A stretch of DNA of 64,000 nucleotides, taken from Aquimarina amphilecti (GTDB taxonomy: Bacteria; Bacteroidota; Bacteroidia; Flavobacteriales; Flavobacteriaceae). The stretch lies in assembly GCF_900109375.1 (NCBI RefSeq), contig NZ_FOAB01000004.1, forward strand, positions 186,001 through 250,000, given 5' to 3'. Positions within the stretch are counted from its first letter, which is position 1; every line of letters starts with the position of its first letter. The position numbers were made by a program, and so were the translations under genes. The notes under the pieces are model-generated. The model saw nothing but the letters and a program-made list of their open reading frames with translations, was not told the origin of the DNA and did not search any database. Of this stretch, positions 33,804-42,095 are shown in pieces.

Positions 33804-34118
33804 CTATAGATAATCTATAGTATTATCTTCATTCATTAGTTCTTTGATTTTTCGTTTTTCCCATTGCTTACTAAAAATTATATTTGGATTAAAAACCTTT
33901 ACCCAATGAAAGAATAAACCAATTCCCCAGAAAAAAGGAGTAATATATAAGTTCCAGTTTAGCCAATTATTGAATCCTTCATCGATGAAATCAGAATTTA
34001 TAAAAAGTAGAAAAACATTTACAATTACATACGCTGTAAAATGGTTATAAAACCCTTTTTCTTCTTCAACACGTTTTTTAGCTATTCTATATTTTGTTTG
34101 TCGTTCAAATTTTTCCAT
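33804..34118 (-). CDS. 2TM domain protein (copy 3)
   Basis: The protein has 104 residues with KRVEEEKGFYNHFTAYVIVN, a loop NSDFIDEGFNNWLNW, YITPFFWGIGLFFHWVKVF and the end QWEKRKIKELMNEDNT. It is 11 bases after the gene at 34130-34462. Confidence 0.88.
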   Translation of the reverse strand: MEKFERQTKYRIAKKRVEEEKGFYNHFTAYVIVNVFLLFINSDFIDEGFNNWLNWNLYITPFFWGIGLFFHWVKVFNPNIIFSKQWEKRKIKELMNEDNTIDYL

Positions 34119-34129
34119 TGTCTGTTCTT

Positions 34130-34462
34130 TTAAAGGTTTTTATTATTGTTTATTAACTCTTTAATCTTCTTCTCTTCCCATTTTTTACTGAAAATGGATT
34201 TTTTAAAAAGTTGTCCTAGGCCGTTTTTCTTTCTGAATGTCCACAATCCATGACCTAGTAAGAAGATACCCCATAGTAAAGGAGAACTAATTAAATTAGG
34301 GATTAAGTAACCATCATAGAAATAATCTTTTAGTTGAAGAATTACAATGATAATAGCAATATTTATAACTATGTATATACTTAGATGAGTATAAAAGGAT
34401 TGTTCTTCTTGAACTCTTTTTTTAGCATTTCTATATTTTTTTTGTAGTTCGGAGTTTTCCAT
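34130..34462 (-). CDS. 2TM domain protein (copy 4)
   Basis: The protein has 110 residues with KRVQEEQSFYTHLSIYIVIN, SSPLLWGIFLLGHGLWTF and the end KWEEKKIKELINN. Relative to copies 2 and 3 it carries an extra segment between the second helix and the end (RKKNGLGQLFKKSIFS), shared with the copy at 34473-34817; the two form a subgroup. Confidence 0.88.
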   Translation of the reverse strand: MENSELQKKYRNAKKRVQEEQSFYTHLSIYIVINIAIIIVILQLKDYFYDGYLIPNLISSPLLWGIFLLGHGLWTFRKKNGLGQLFKKSIFSKKWEEKKIKELINNNKNL

Positions 34463-34472
34463 TTTTTATTTT

Positions 34473-34817
34473 TTAAATGTTGTCTTGCTCATCCATGAAC
34501 TCTTTAATTTTTTGATTTTCCCATTTTTTGCTAAATATGGATTTGTTAAATAATTTTCCTAATCCATTTTTTTCTCTAAATGTCCATAATCCATGTCCCA
34601 GTAAACCTAAGCCCCATAGTAGTGGAGTAGTAATTAAATTCCAGGGCAGGTAATTGTCATAGCCTTCATCGTTTACATAATCTCCAATCTTTATTTTAAA
34701 AATAAAGATGACAATATTCATTACTATATATATCGCAACGTGAGAGTAAAAAGATCTTTCTTCGACGATTCTTTTTTTTGCTTTTTTGTATGCTTTTATC
34801 TTATCGTGATCATTCAT
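34473..34817 (-). CDS. 2TM domain protein (copy 5)
   Basis: The product has 114 residues from the ATG at 34817, which overlaps the kinase stop by eight bases, so translational coupling is likely. A longer in-frame start at 34898 would bury the gene in the kinase frame. Features: KRIVEERSFYSHVAIYIVMN, TTPLLWGLGLLGHGLWTF, GLGKLFNKSIFSKKWENQKI. It is followed by copy 4 with a 10-base gap. Confidence 0.85.
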   Translation of the reverse strand: MNDHDKIKAYKKAKKRIVEERSFYSHVAIYIVMNIVIFIFKIKIGDYVNDEGYDNYLPWNLITTPLLWGLGLLGHGLWTFREKNGLGKLFNKSIFSKKWENQKIKEFMDEQDNI

Positions 34818-36162
34818 AATTCCTTCTATTAGATTCATCCATATACTTTCTGATTTTTTTCTTTTCCCAATCTTTACCAAATATTGGATGATGATCAAAA
34901 GCTTCAGAATAGTGGAAAAGCAATCCTAATCCCCATCCAGCCATTGGGAATATAAACCAGGGTAGACTAAAACCAGTAGTTCTGTAATTAATGAATATTA
35001 AAAAGGGAATTACAATGCAATACGCAGTAAGACTGCCATAGAATTCTTTAATCTTTTTTACTCTGTCCTTTGCTCTTTTATATTTTAGGTCCTTTACGAT
35101 TTCTATATTTTGTGATGTTGTCATATCGATTGATGTTATTTTTTTTGTTAAAATTGGAAGCTTTGCAATGAAAGCTGTTTCTGTTTTGAATACAGAAAAC
35201 TCTCTTTTAGTAAGTAATCCGTATCGTTGTTGTACATTACCTAAACCTACGCCACTACTTTGCTTTATAACTTCTTTAGGTTGTAAGTTGTTTTCTACAA
35301 TTAGAAAACCATCATCTTCATAGATCTTTATATGAAGCGGCCTGTCTGGCATAACCACATTATGTTTGATCGTGTTTTCTAATAAAATCTGTAATGATAG
35401 TGGTACTACCTTTGCTTCAGAATTAGTTGCAGATTCGGGCATTTCAAAAATGATACTATCTTCAAACCTTAACTTTAATAGAGTCATATAGGTTTTAGCA
35501 AATTTTAATTCCTCATCAATAGTTACTAATTCTTTATCTTTTTGTTCTAAAACGTATCGATATACTTTAGATAACGATGTAGTAAATTTTTGCGCCATTC
35601 TAGGATTTTCATCTATTAAAGATGTCAATACATTTAGACTGTTAAACAAAAAGTGCGGATCTAGCTGATTTTTTAAAGCATCAAACTTAGCAGAAGCTGT
35701 TCCTGCAATTATTTTTTGTTCGGTGACCTTTTTTTCTTGTAACGCTTTATAGAAATAAACGGTATGAAAAAACAATGAAATTATTGCTGTTAATAATAGT
35801 GGGAATAGATAGTTTTTAAAAGATTGATCTGTAATGAACTCTGCAAATGTTTGTCTTTGTAAAACCACTACACTTGCTAGAAGCTCGCAAAGAAAATACC
35901 CAATCATTGTTACGATAATTGAACCTCCTGTTCCTATTAGTATGCGTTGTAACCCTTTATTTTTCCATTCGAATTTGTAATTAATTAATCTAAAATATAA
36001 GATGTTGATATAGGTAAGAAAAAAGCTATATAGAAGGTTGATGATCCAATATTGTATAGTCAGAAATCTATCAAATTCAAATCCATTAGCAAATAAGGTA
36101 ACTATTGCTATTCCAATGGAAACACCGATAGAAATAATGGCTATTCTTTTTGTATCCTTCAT
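34810..36162 (-). CDS. LytS-type sensor histidine kinase ending in a 2TM domain
   Basis: The protein has 450 residues. About four N-terminal membrane helices (residues about 8-140) precede a LytS/YehU-type kinase domain with phosphoacceptor His170 in LKNQLDPHFLFNSLNVLTSL and an ATPase part (LQILLENTIKHNVV, SGVGLGNVQQRYGLL). A C-terminal 2TM domain follows (RVKKIKEFYGSLTAYCIVIP ... FHYSEAFDHHPIFGKDWEKKKIRKYMDES), homologous to the five stand-alone copies downstream. The cognate regulator is probably the LytTR protein at 31127. Confidence 0.9.
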   Translation of the reverse strand: MKDTKRIAIISIGVSIGIAIVTLFANGFEFDRFLTIQYWIINLLYSFFLTYINILYFRLINYKFEWKNKGLQRILIGTGGSIIVTMIGYFLCELLASVVVLQRQTFAEFITDQSFKNYLFPLLLTAIISLFFHTVYFYKALQEKKVTEQKIIAGTASAKFDALKNQLDPHFLFNSLNVLTSLIDENPRMAQKFTTSLSKVYRYVLEQKDKELVTIDEELKFAKTYMTLLKLRFEDSIIFEMPESATNSEAKVVPLSLQILLENTIKHNVVMPDRPLHIKIYEDDGFLIVENNLQPKEVIKQSSGVGLGNVQQRYGLLTKREFSVFKTETAFIAKLPILTKKITSIDMTTSQNIEIVKDLKYKRAKDRVKKIKEFYGSLTAYCIVIPFLIFINYRTTGFSLPWFIFPMAGWGLGLLFHYSEAFDHHPIFGKDWEKKKIRKYMDESNRRNYE

Positions 36163-36193
36163 ATCTTTTTCTTAATTATTTTTCAGTAAATTA

Positions 36194-36814
36194 TTACTTA
36201 CAGTTTTGTTGTATTCTTTCTATTTGATCTTTTCCCCAATCAGGGTAAAATGGTATAGTAGAAGACGCTTTTTCAAAGTACAAGATAGCTTTTTCTATTT
36301 CAGGACAAAAGGCTTTCGGGTCTTTACCCCAGAATTTTGCAGCGCCCATTTGCCACTCGGCATGATATAATACTGCTCTTGGGTTTTCTGGTTCTATACT
36401 TTTTGCTATTTGATATAATTCCTCCACTTTAGCAGAATGCGTCATTCCATATTTTGCTCCATCATATACTACATATGCTGTATTAAGCATAGCTTCCATA
36501 ATTAGAATTTCTGCATTATTTTTAGAATGAGTTTTAGCTTCGTTAAGATAGTTTTGCGCTTTTGTTAAACGAGATTCTACTTCTTCTGCATTTTTAGTTC
36601 CAAACGTCTTTACAATATGGATCTGAGCAGCATAGTAAAATGGTAACCAGTTGTCTTTTTCTGCTTGACCAATTCTTTCAAATAAATTAGCAGCTTCATC
36701 ATTTTTTTGACTTCCCCAAAGTTCAAAAGCTTTTCCCATTCCTTTTTCGTAAGCTGATTGAGCAATAGCTGTGTTAATTGTAAAAAGGCTAAGTATCATA
36801 AGAATTGTTTTCAT
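36194..36814 (-). CDS. Secreted TPR-like helical repeat protein
   Basis: The protein has 206 residues with a signal peptide (ILSLFTINTAIAQ). Helical pairs resembling TPR motifs: YEKGMGKAFELWGSQKNDEAANLFERI, LTKAQNYLNEAKTHSKNNAEILI, SAKVEELYQIAKSIEPENPRA, EIEKAILYFEKAS. It probably acts as a periplasmic interaction platform. It lies between the kinase and the TonB-dependent receptor on the same strand. Confidence 0.8.
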   Translation of the reverse strand: MKTILMILSLFTINTAIAQSAYEKGMGKAFELWGSQKNDEAANLFERIGQAEKDNWLPFYYAAQIHIVKTFGTKNAEEVESRLTKAQNYLNEAKTHSKNNAEILIMEAMLNTAYVVYDGAKYGMTHSAKVEELYQIAKSIEPENPRAVLYHAEWQMGAAKFWGKDPKAFCPEIEKAILYFEKASSTIPFYPDWGKDQIERIQQNCK

Positions 36815-36912
36815 AGTGACAGTTGTTTTGTTTAATAGTATAAAGATCTTTTAAAACCCAGTGTTTTGGAATTAAATAGTACCGAACTGTAGTTTTTTTA
36901 TGCTGAATTGTA

Positions 36913-39066
36913 TTACAGATTGTTTAATTGATTATCTTTTTTATTATCACTGATTGTCCAGAAGAATCCTACAATAAAGAAACGATCAGCAGTTGGTCTA
37001 ATAGCACGCCTCGCAAAATCACCATTTACGTTAGGTGCATTAGTATATTGATAGTTGAATACATTATCAAAACCAAGAACATTGGATACAGAAACAAATA
37101 AAATCTTTTGTTGGCTAATAAGATACGCCCAGCTCATATTTAAAGAATTGAATGTTTTTGTTTTTTTACCCAAGAAATCCGTGGTGTTTGGATCAGTATA
37201 TGGACGACCAGAAGCAAAGTTATAAGTAGCACTAATTAGCGACTTCCAATCCTCAGCCCAATATTTCCCTACAACGGATAGATTATGTTTTGCGGCAAAA
37301 TTGGGAGTGGCACGTTCTGGGTAATTTCTATAATTTCTTTTAGTATCTAAATAGGAATAACTCGTCCAGTACTCAAAATTCTTAATGGATTTATTATCTC
37401 TCCAATAAATATCTAGTCCAGTAGCATATCCATCTCCATTGTTATTGTAAAAACTATCAAATTCTGGTAATTCAGTATTAAATTTCACCAAACTATTATA
37501 ATTTTTGTAATAAGCTTCTGCTCTTAAAGTTCTCCCATCATTTTGGTATAAGTAATTGAGTATATAATGAGATGATTTTTCAGGATCTAATGAACTGTTG
37601 TATTTTAAAATATCTTGTTGAGGTGATTGATAAAAATCACCATATGCTAAAGAAACTTGGGATTTCTCTGCTATTTTGTATGCTAAAGATGCTCTTGGAG
37701 ATACTTTAGTAAAATCCAGTAATGTATTATGTGTAGCTCTTACTCCAACTTGCATAGCTAGTTTTTTGTTGAAAAATATGTTAGCCTCAGAAAAAGCTGC
37801 TGTACTATTGTTTTTGAAACTACTCTGAAAGTTTCCAAAAGAAGTAGCATTTATATCCTCTTTAAAATCTCCTAAGAATTGTTCTGCTCCAAAGCTTAGT
37901 TTAAATCTATTACTAAATCTTTTTCTAAGTTTTACTTTAATGTGAGCACTGTTATCATCATTGTCAATATTTGTTTCTTCAATTTTTATGTCATTATGAT
38001 CATTAGAGAAACTTACACCCGTAGCCAATGACCAATCATTCTTTAGATCCCCTTTATAAGAAGCATTTAAGTAAAGATTTCTATTAGTAAGACCAAAACT
38101 GATTCCTTCTGATACATTTATATCTTCTTGTATTAATTGAAAATCTGAATAATTTAGTCCTCCATATAATTTGAATAAACCATTATCAAAATGATGTCTA
38201 TAAACAGCTTCTCCTGATAGGGATTCAAAAGGTTTAATCCAATCTACACGTTGAGAAATGATTTCCTGATATGGTTTTAGATTAAGGTAAAATGCGTTGA
38301 TACTTAAGGAATTTTTCTCCCATTTTTGTGTGTTTCCTACACCAAGACCTACAGTTATAAAAGATAAATCAGTTTTTTCTTGTTCAGGTTCATTAATTGT
38401 ATTGAGGAGCAGTACACTCGATAAAGCATCTCCATATTCCGCAGAATATCCACCTGTAGAAAAGTTGGTTCCCTTAAAAAGAAAAGGGGAGAAACGACCA
38501 CGAGTAGGAATATTATTAGCCGTTGCCGAAAAAGGCTGAAAAACTCTTAGCCCATCTATATAAACATTAGCTTCATTAGCATCACCACCTCTAACAAATA
38601 ACCGACCATCCTCTGCTACAGTAGATGTACCTGGTAAGGTTTGGAAAGCACCAATATAATCACCAGCTGCACCTGCGGTGGTAACAATATCTAATGGTGT
38701 AAGTACCGATGCTTTACTATTGTCTCCTGCAGAAAAAGTACCTGCATTAAGAATAACGCTTCCTAAAGAATTTACATCTTCTCTTAATACTATTTTTAGA
38801 TCTTTCATTTTGTTTACAGAGTTACTGAATACATAAGTTTCGAAAGAAAGAAAAGAGACTACCAACATTTGTTCTCCTGTTTCTGAGGTTGTAAAAGTGA
38901 ACGTGCCATCATCAGCTGATGATGCTCCATCGTAGGTACCCTCTAAATAAATGTTTGCGCCAGGAATAGGGTTTCCTGAAGGATCTGTAACGATTCCTGT
39001 AATTGTGGTTTGAGCATTTGAAAATGCTATTGTGAGTAGGAAGATTGTGGTTAATATTGATTTCAT
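36913..39066 (-). CDS. TonB-dependent outer-membrane receptor with N-terminal CarboxypepD_reg-like domain
   Basis: The protein has 717 residues. A signal peptide (TIFLLTIAFSNAQ) is followed by a carboxypeptidase-regulatory-like domain (TTITGIVTDPSGNPIPGANIYLEG, DGTFTFTTS) and a plug (VILNAGTFSAGDNSKASVLTPLDIV, GRLFVRGGDANEANVYIDGLR). A beta-barrel ends with FFWTISDN and a short acidic/polar tail. No SusD partner is present, so it is not a classic SusCD glycan importer. Substrate unknown. A regulatory palindrome and a GLPGLI-type gene lie upstream on the other strand. Confidence 0.93.
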   Translation of the reverse strand: MKSILTTIFLLTIAFSNAQTTITGIVTDPSGNPIPGANIYLEGTYDGASSADDGTFTFTTSETGEQMLVVSFLSFETYVFSNSVNKMKDLKIVLREDVNSLGSVILNAGTFSAGDNSKASVLTPLDIVTTAGAAGDYIGAFQTLPGTSTVAEDGRLFVRGGDANEANVYIDGLRVFQPFSATANNIPTRGRFSPFLFKGTNFSTGGYSAEYGDALSSVLLLNTINEPEQEKTDLSFITVGLGVGNTQKWEKNSLSINAFYLNLKPYQEIISQRVDWIKPFESLSGEAVYRHHFDNGLFKLYGGLNYSDFQLIQEDINVSEGISFGLTNRNLYLNASYKGDLKNDWSLATGVSFSNDHNDIKIEETNIDNDDNSAHIKVKLRKRFSNRFKLSFGAEQFLGDFKEDINATSFGNFQSSFKNNSTAAFSEANIFFNKKLAMQVGVRATHNTLLDFTKVSPRASLAYKIAEKSQVSLAYGDFYQSPQQDILKYNSSLDPEKSSHYILNYLYQNDGRTLRAEAYYKNYNSLVKFNTELPEFDSFYNNNGDGYATGLDIYWRDNKSIKNFEYWTSYSYLDTKRNYRNYPERATPNFAAKHNLSVVGKYWAEDWKSLISATYNFASGRPYTDPNTTDFLGKKTKTFNSLNMSWAYLISQQKILFVSVSNVLGFDNVFNYQYTNAPNVNGDFARRAIRPTADRFFIVGFFWTISDNKKDNQLNNL

Positions 39067-39196
39067 CTGTTAGCTTATTGTTTTGATTGATACACCAAAA
39101 TTGAGCTAAAAGATTAGATGATAAAACAGAATAGAACCCAACTGTCGAAATAATGGGATGGAATGTTGTTTGCAGGAAAAATGATAACAATAAAAT

Positions 39197-39241
39197 AAAC
39201 TAAGAAATTAGTTGAATCATTTAACTAATTTCTTAGTTTTG
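39197..39241 (+). promoter_or_regulatory. Promoter covered by a perfect 17-bp inverted repeat
   Basis: The arms 39197-39213 and 39223-39239 are a perfect 17-bp inverted repeat with a 9-base loop. It contains TTG (39212-39214), then 19 bases, then TAGTTTTG (39234-39241), which matches the Bacteroidetes sigma-A consensus TTTG-N19-TAnnTTTG. The start codon at 39265 lies 24 bases after the -7 element. The repeat could act as operator DNA. Confidence 0.7.
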
Positions 39242-39264
39242 TTTTTTTGATCACAAATCTCTTT

Positions 39265-40071
39265 ATGAAAACTATACGTATATTATTAATTTTTCTGTTT
39301 GCATGCATGGGGAATTATGCACAAGAATTTACCATTTTCTATAACGAAGTACGAAAAGCAGATTATCGTCAGTTAAGATCTTCTATGTTAGATATTATTC
39401 CAAGGACAGAGGATGATATATCGTTGATAAGAGATAAAGCAAAAGACCATAGTAAAGAATTGAAAAGTTATGAATACAGCAGTGTGCTAAGAATAGATGG
39501 TAATAAGTCAATCTATTATCCCATTGAACGGCAATATAATGACACAATAAACAATTCAGTTACTTATGGAAAAGGAGGTAAGCGAGTTTTTATAAGTAGA
39601 GAAACATCAGAAAAAGAGTATAAAGTTGTTTATATCAATGAGCGTAAGAAGAAAAAATCAAGTGTTGAATATGCGTATGGAAAAGAATATTTAATTGAAG
39701 AAAAGTTATCTAAATTAAATTGGAAAAAAACCAATGAAACCAAAAAAATGTTTGGGTATACTTGTAAAAAAGCATTATTGTTTAAATCGTTAAAAAAAGA
39801 ATTTACTGGATCTTACGGGGTATATACTACCAAAAACCAAAAACCTGTAGAAGTATGGTATACAGAAGATATAGATAGTTCATTTGGTCCAGCTGGATAT
39901 TGGGGCTTACCGGGATTAATAGTAAAAGTGGTGGAGGACGATGCAGTTATCGTTATAGATAGAATATTGTATACACTAGACGGCTTTAAAGTAAAACCAC
40001 CGAATACAGGAGAAAAAATTACTAGAGAAGAATTAGAAGATATTCCGATGTTACTTTTTAATGAACATTGA
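39265..40071 (+). CDS. GLPGLI family protein (copy 1)
   Basis: The product has 268 residues from the ATG at 39265; the frame could open at a TTG at 39247. The signal peptide is LLIFLFACMGNYAQ. The family-defining region is GPAGYWGLPGLIVKV, ahead of a TGEKITREELEDIP end. The protein also has IYYPIERQYNDTINN and a conserved Cys (YTCKKALL). GLPGLI proteins are secreted porin-adjacent or outer-membrane-associated proteins of unknown function in Bacteroidetes. Shorter than the two downstream copies in the insert region. Confidence 0.9.
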   Translation: MKTIRILLIFLFACMGNYAQEFTIFYNEVRKADYRQLRSSMLDIIPRTEDDISLIRDKAKDHSKELKSYEYSSVLRIDGNKSIYYPIERQYNDTINNSVTYGKGGKRVFISRETSEKEYKVVYINERKKKKSSVEYAYGKEYLIEEKLSKLNWKKTNETKKMFGYTCKKALLFKSLKKEFTGSYGVYTTKNQKPVEVWYTEDIDSSFGPAGYWGLPGLIVKVVEDDAVIVIDRILYTLDGFKVKPPNTGEKITREELEDIPMLLFNEH

Positions 40072-40189
40072 TTGATTTTTTTAAATGTAAAATAGATGTT
40101 ACAGGTAAATTATAAGTATTAAAGGGTAACATTTTTAAAGAATATAACACTTAGATATATACTATAGTTATAATAGAAATTAGAAACGG

Positions 40190-41065
40190 ATGAAAATTAA
40201 ACTATTCCTAATCATTTTCTTTATTTCCTTTTTAGGAAAAAGTCAGGAAATTACTGTTTTTTATAAAGAGAAAAGAAAACCTGCTCAGGTTTCGAGACGT
40301 CATGCACCGATGGATACAGAACATTTTAAGGTTTACATGGATGAAATAAAAAGAATCAAAGCTGCTAGTATAGCTGATAAGGATAAAGATTCTACTGATA
40401 TATTTCGTCAAATGATGCAGGAGCAAGCGAATAAAATGTCTGCTCATGCTATGAAAATTTTTAAAGAAACTAAGAAGAAATCTTTGGATATTCCAGCATA
40501 TGATTTTGTTACTGTTCTAAAAATCAAGAATGAAAATTCATTGTATTATCCACAAGAAAAGGTTAGTAATGATACCGTATCCTATACCAGAACAAATAAA
40601 ACAGGCCGTGAATTTGTAGATGAACGGGTTAATTATAATAATTCAGAAATTATTTATGTAAATCATAAGAAAGATCAAAAAATTAGCTCGCTAAAGATTT
40701 ATGAATTTGATCAGAGAGGTAGACAGTTTTTGATAGAGGAAAAGTTAATGGAGTTGCAGTGGACGCTAACAAAAGAGACAAAAAAAATCGATCAATATAT
40801 ATGTTATAAAGCTGTACTAAACAACTCTGATAAAAAGATAGAGGCTTGGTACACTAAGGAGATTATAGCAAATCATGGCCCAAAAGGATATTATGGATTA
40901 CCAGGTCTAATTTTAGAATTAAAAGAAGGTAAAAAAACAGTCGGTTTTCACAAAATCCATTTAATTCCGGAAGAAGGTTTTGAAATACAGCCGCCAACCG
41001 AAGGAGAAAAAATTACTAGAGAAGAACTTAAAGATTTACCTTCTAAGTTATTTAATCAGTATTAA
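40190..41065 (+). CDS. GLPGLI family protein (copy 2)
   Basis: The protein has 291 residues. The signal peptide KLFLIIFFISFLGKSQ is followed by EITVFYKEKRKPAQVS. A long helical charged segment (residues about 45-105) precedes the family block NHGPKGYYGLPGLILELKEG. The end PPTEGEKITREELKDLPS is shared with copy 3. It is very similar to copy 3 across its second half at DNA level. Confidence 0.9.
   Translation: MKIKLFLIIFFISFLGKSQEITVFYKEKRKPAQVSRRHAPMDTEHFKVYMDEIKRIKAASIADKDKDSTDIFRQMMQEQANKMSAHAMKIFKETKKKSLDIPAYDFVTVLKIKNENSLYYPQEKVSNDTVSYTRTNKTGREFVDERVNYNNSEIIYVNHKKDQKISSLKIYEFDQRGRQFLIEEKLMELQWTLTKETKKIDQYICYKAVLNNSDKKIEAWYTKEIIANHGPKGYYGLPGLILELKEGKKTVGFHKIHLIPEEGFEIQPPTEGEKITREELKDLPSKLFNQY
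40994..41061 (+). repeat. 68-bp identical block shared by GLPGLI copies 2 and 3 (copy 2 side)
   Basis: The 3' end of copy 2 from CCAACCGAAGG to the last codons is base-identical with 42007-42074 in copy 3, including third positions, although the protein starts differ. Confidence 0.8.
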
Positions 41066-41115
41066 ATAGATATTATGGTAGTATTTTCTTCGGATTTAAG
41101 AACGCATATTACTTT

Positions 41116-41145
41116 ATCATAATCATAATCATAATCATAATCATA
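41116..41145 (+). repeat. Five tandem copies of ATCATA
   Basis: ATCATA repeated five times without error, in the spacer between GLPGLI copies 2 and 3. A simple-sequence tract, possibly variable in length between strains. Confidence 0.75.
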
Positions 41146-41214
41146 AAAAGAAAATTATTTCAGCTTTGGGAGCCAAATTGATTAAACGATCTCTAAGCTC
41201 ATCAAAAATAAAAA

Positions 41215-42078
41215 ATGAAAAAACTATTGTTGTTAATTATTGTTTTATCCTCTATTACTATGCAATCTCAGCAGATGACTGTATTTTATAAAGAGAAACG
41301 TATGCCGTCTCAGGTAAATACGAGATATGATCATTCTGGTGAGAAAGAAATTGAATTGCTTGCTATTGAGATAATACAATTAAAAGCCGCAATGAAAGCA
41401 GAAAAAAATAAAGATTCTATTCAAGTGTATGAGCAAAAAATGCAAGATCTTTTATCGAAATTAAAGGTCCATACTGTGAGAAATAAACAAAAATCATTGA
41501 AAATACCCGAGTACGATTATATTACCGTATTGAAATTAGAGAACAAAAAGGCATTGTATTATCCACAGAATAAGGCGGGTAATGATACAATTTCAGAGGA
41601 AGGAACTAATGAAAAAGGAAATAATTTTAAAAATGTACGAATTAACTATTATGACTCTGAAATAATTTACATAGACCAATCACAAAATAAGAAAACAAGC
41701 TATTTAAAAGTACATGAATTTGATTTTAGGGGAAGAGAATTTTTGATTGAAGAGGTATTGGATAAGCAAGAGTGGGCGCTAACAAAAGAGACAAAAAGAA
41801 TTGATCAATATATATGTTATAAAGCTGTGCTAAACAACTATAATAAAAAGGTAGAAGCCTGGTATACTAAGGATATTAAAGCTAATCATGGTCCAAAAGG
41901 ATATTTTGGATTACCAGGTCTTATTCTAGAATTAAAAGAAGGCAAAAAAACAGTCCGTTTTCATAAGATTCAGTTACTTTCTTCGGATACTATAGATATT
42001 AAACCACCAACCGAAGGAGAAAAAATTACTAGAGAAGAACTTAAAGATTTACCTTCTAAGTTATTTAATCAGTACTAG
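41215..42078 (+). CDS. GLPGLI family protein (copy 3)
   Basis: The protein has 287 residues. The signal peptide LLLIIVLSSITMQSQQ is followed by MTVFYKEKRMPSQVNT. A charged helical region (residues about 40-100) and a KKTSYLKVHEFDFRGREFLIEE strand precede the family block GPKGYFGLPGLILELKEGKKTV. It ends PPTEGEKITREELKDLPSKL like copy 2. It is separated from copy 2 by a 149-bp spacer containing the ATCATA repeat. Confidence 0.9.
   Translation: MKKLLLLIIVLSSITMQSQQMTVFYKEKRMPSQVNTRYDHSGEKEIELLAIEIIQLKAAMKAEKNKDSIQVYEQKMQDLLSKLKVHTVRNKQKSLKIPEYDYITVLKLENKKALYYPQNKAGNDTISEEGTNEKGNNFKNVRINYYDSEIIYIDQSQNKKTSYLKVHEFDFRGREFLIEEVLDKQEWALTKETKRIDQYICYKAVLNNYNKKVEAWYTKDIKANHGPKGYFGLPGLILELKEGKKTVRFHKIQLLSSDTIDIKPPTEGEKITREELKDLPSKLFNQY
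42007..42074 (+). repeat. 68-bp identical block shared by GLPGLI copies 2 and 3 (copy 3 side)
   Basis: Base-identical with 40994-41061 in copy 2; it stops sharply before the stop codons, which differ (TAG here, TAA there). Confidence 0.8.
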
Positions 42079-42095
42079 AACAGTATGATTAAATA

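Noticed and set aside
34818..34898. Longer start for the fifth 2TM gene at 34898
   Set aside because: It would run inside the kinase coding region; the ATG at 34817 matches the start of the other copies.
41116..41145. Repeat considered as a CRISPR-like array
   Set aside because: The unit is 6 bases with no spacers; it is a simple-sequence tract.
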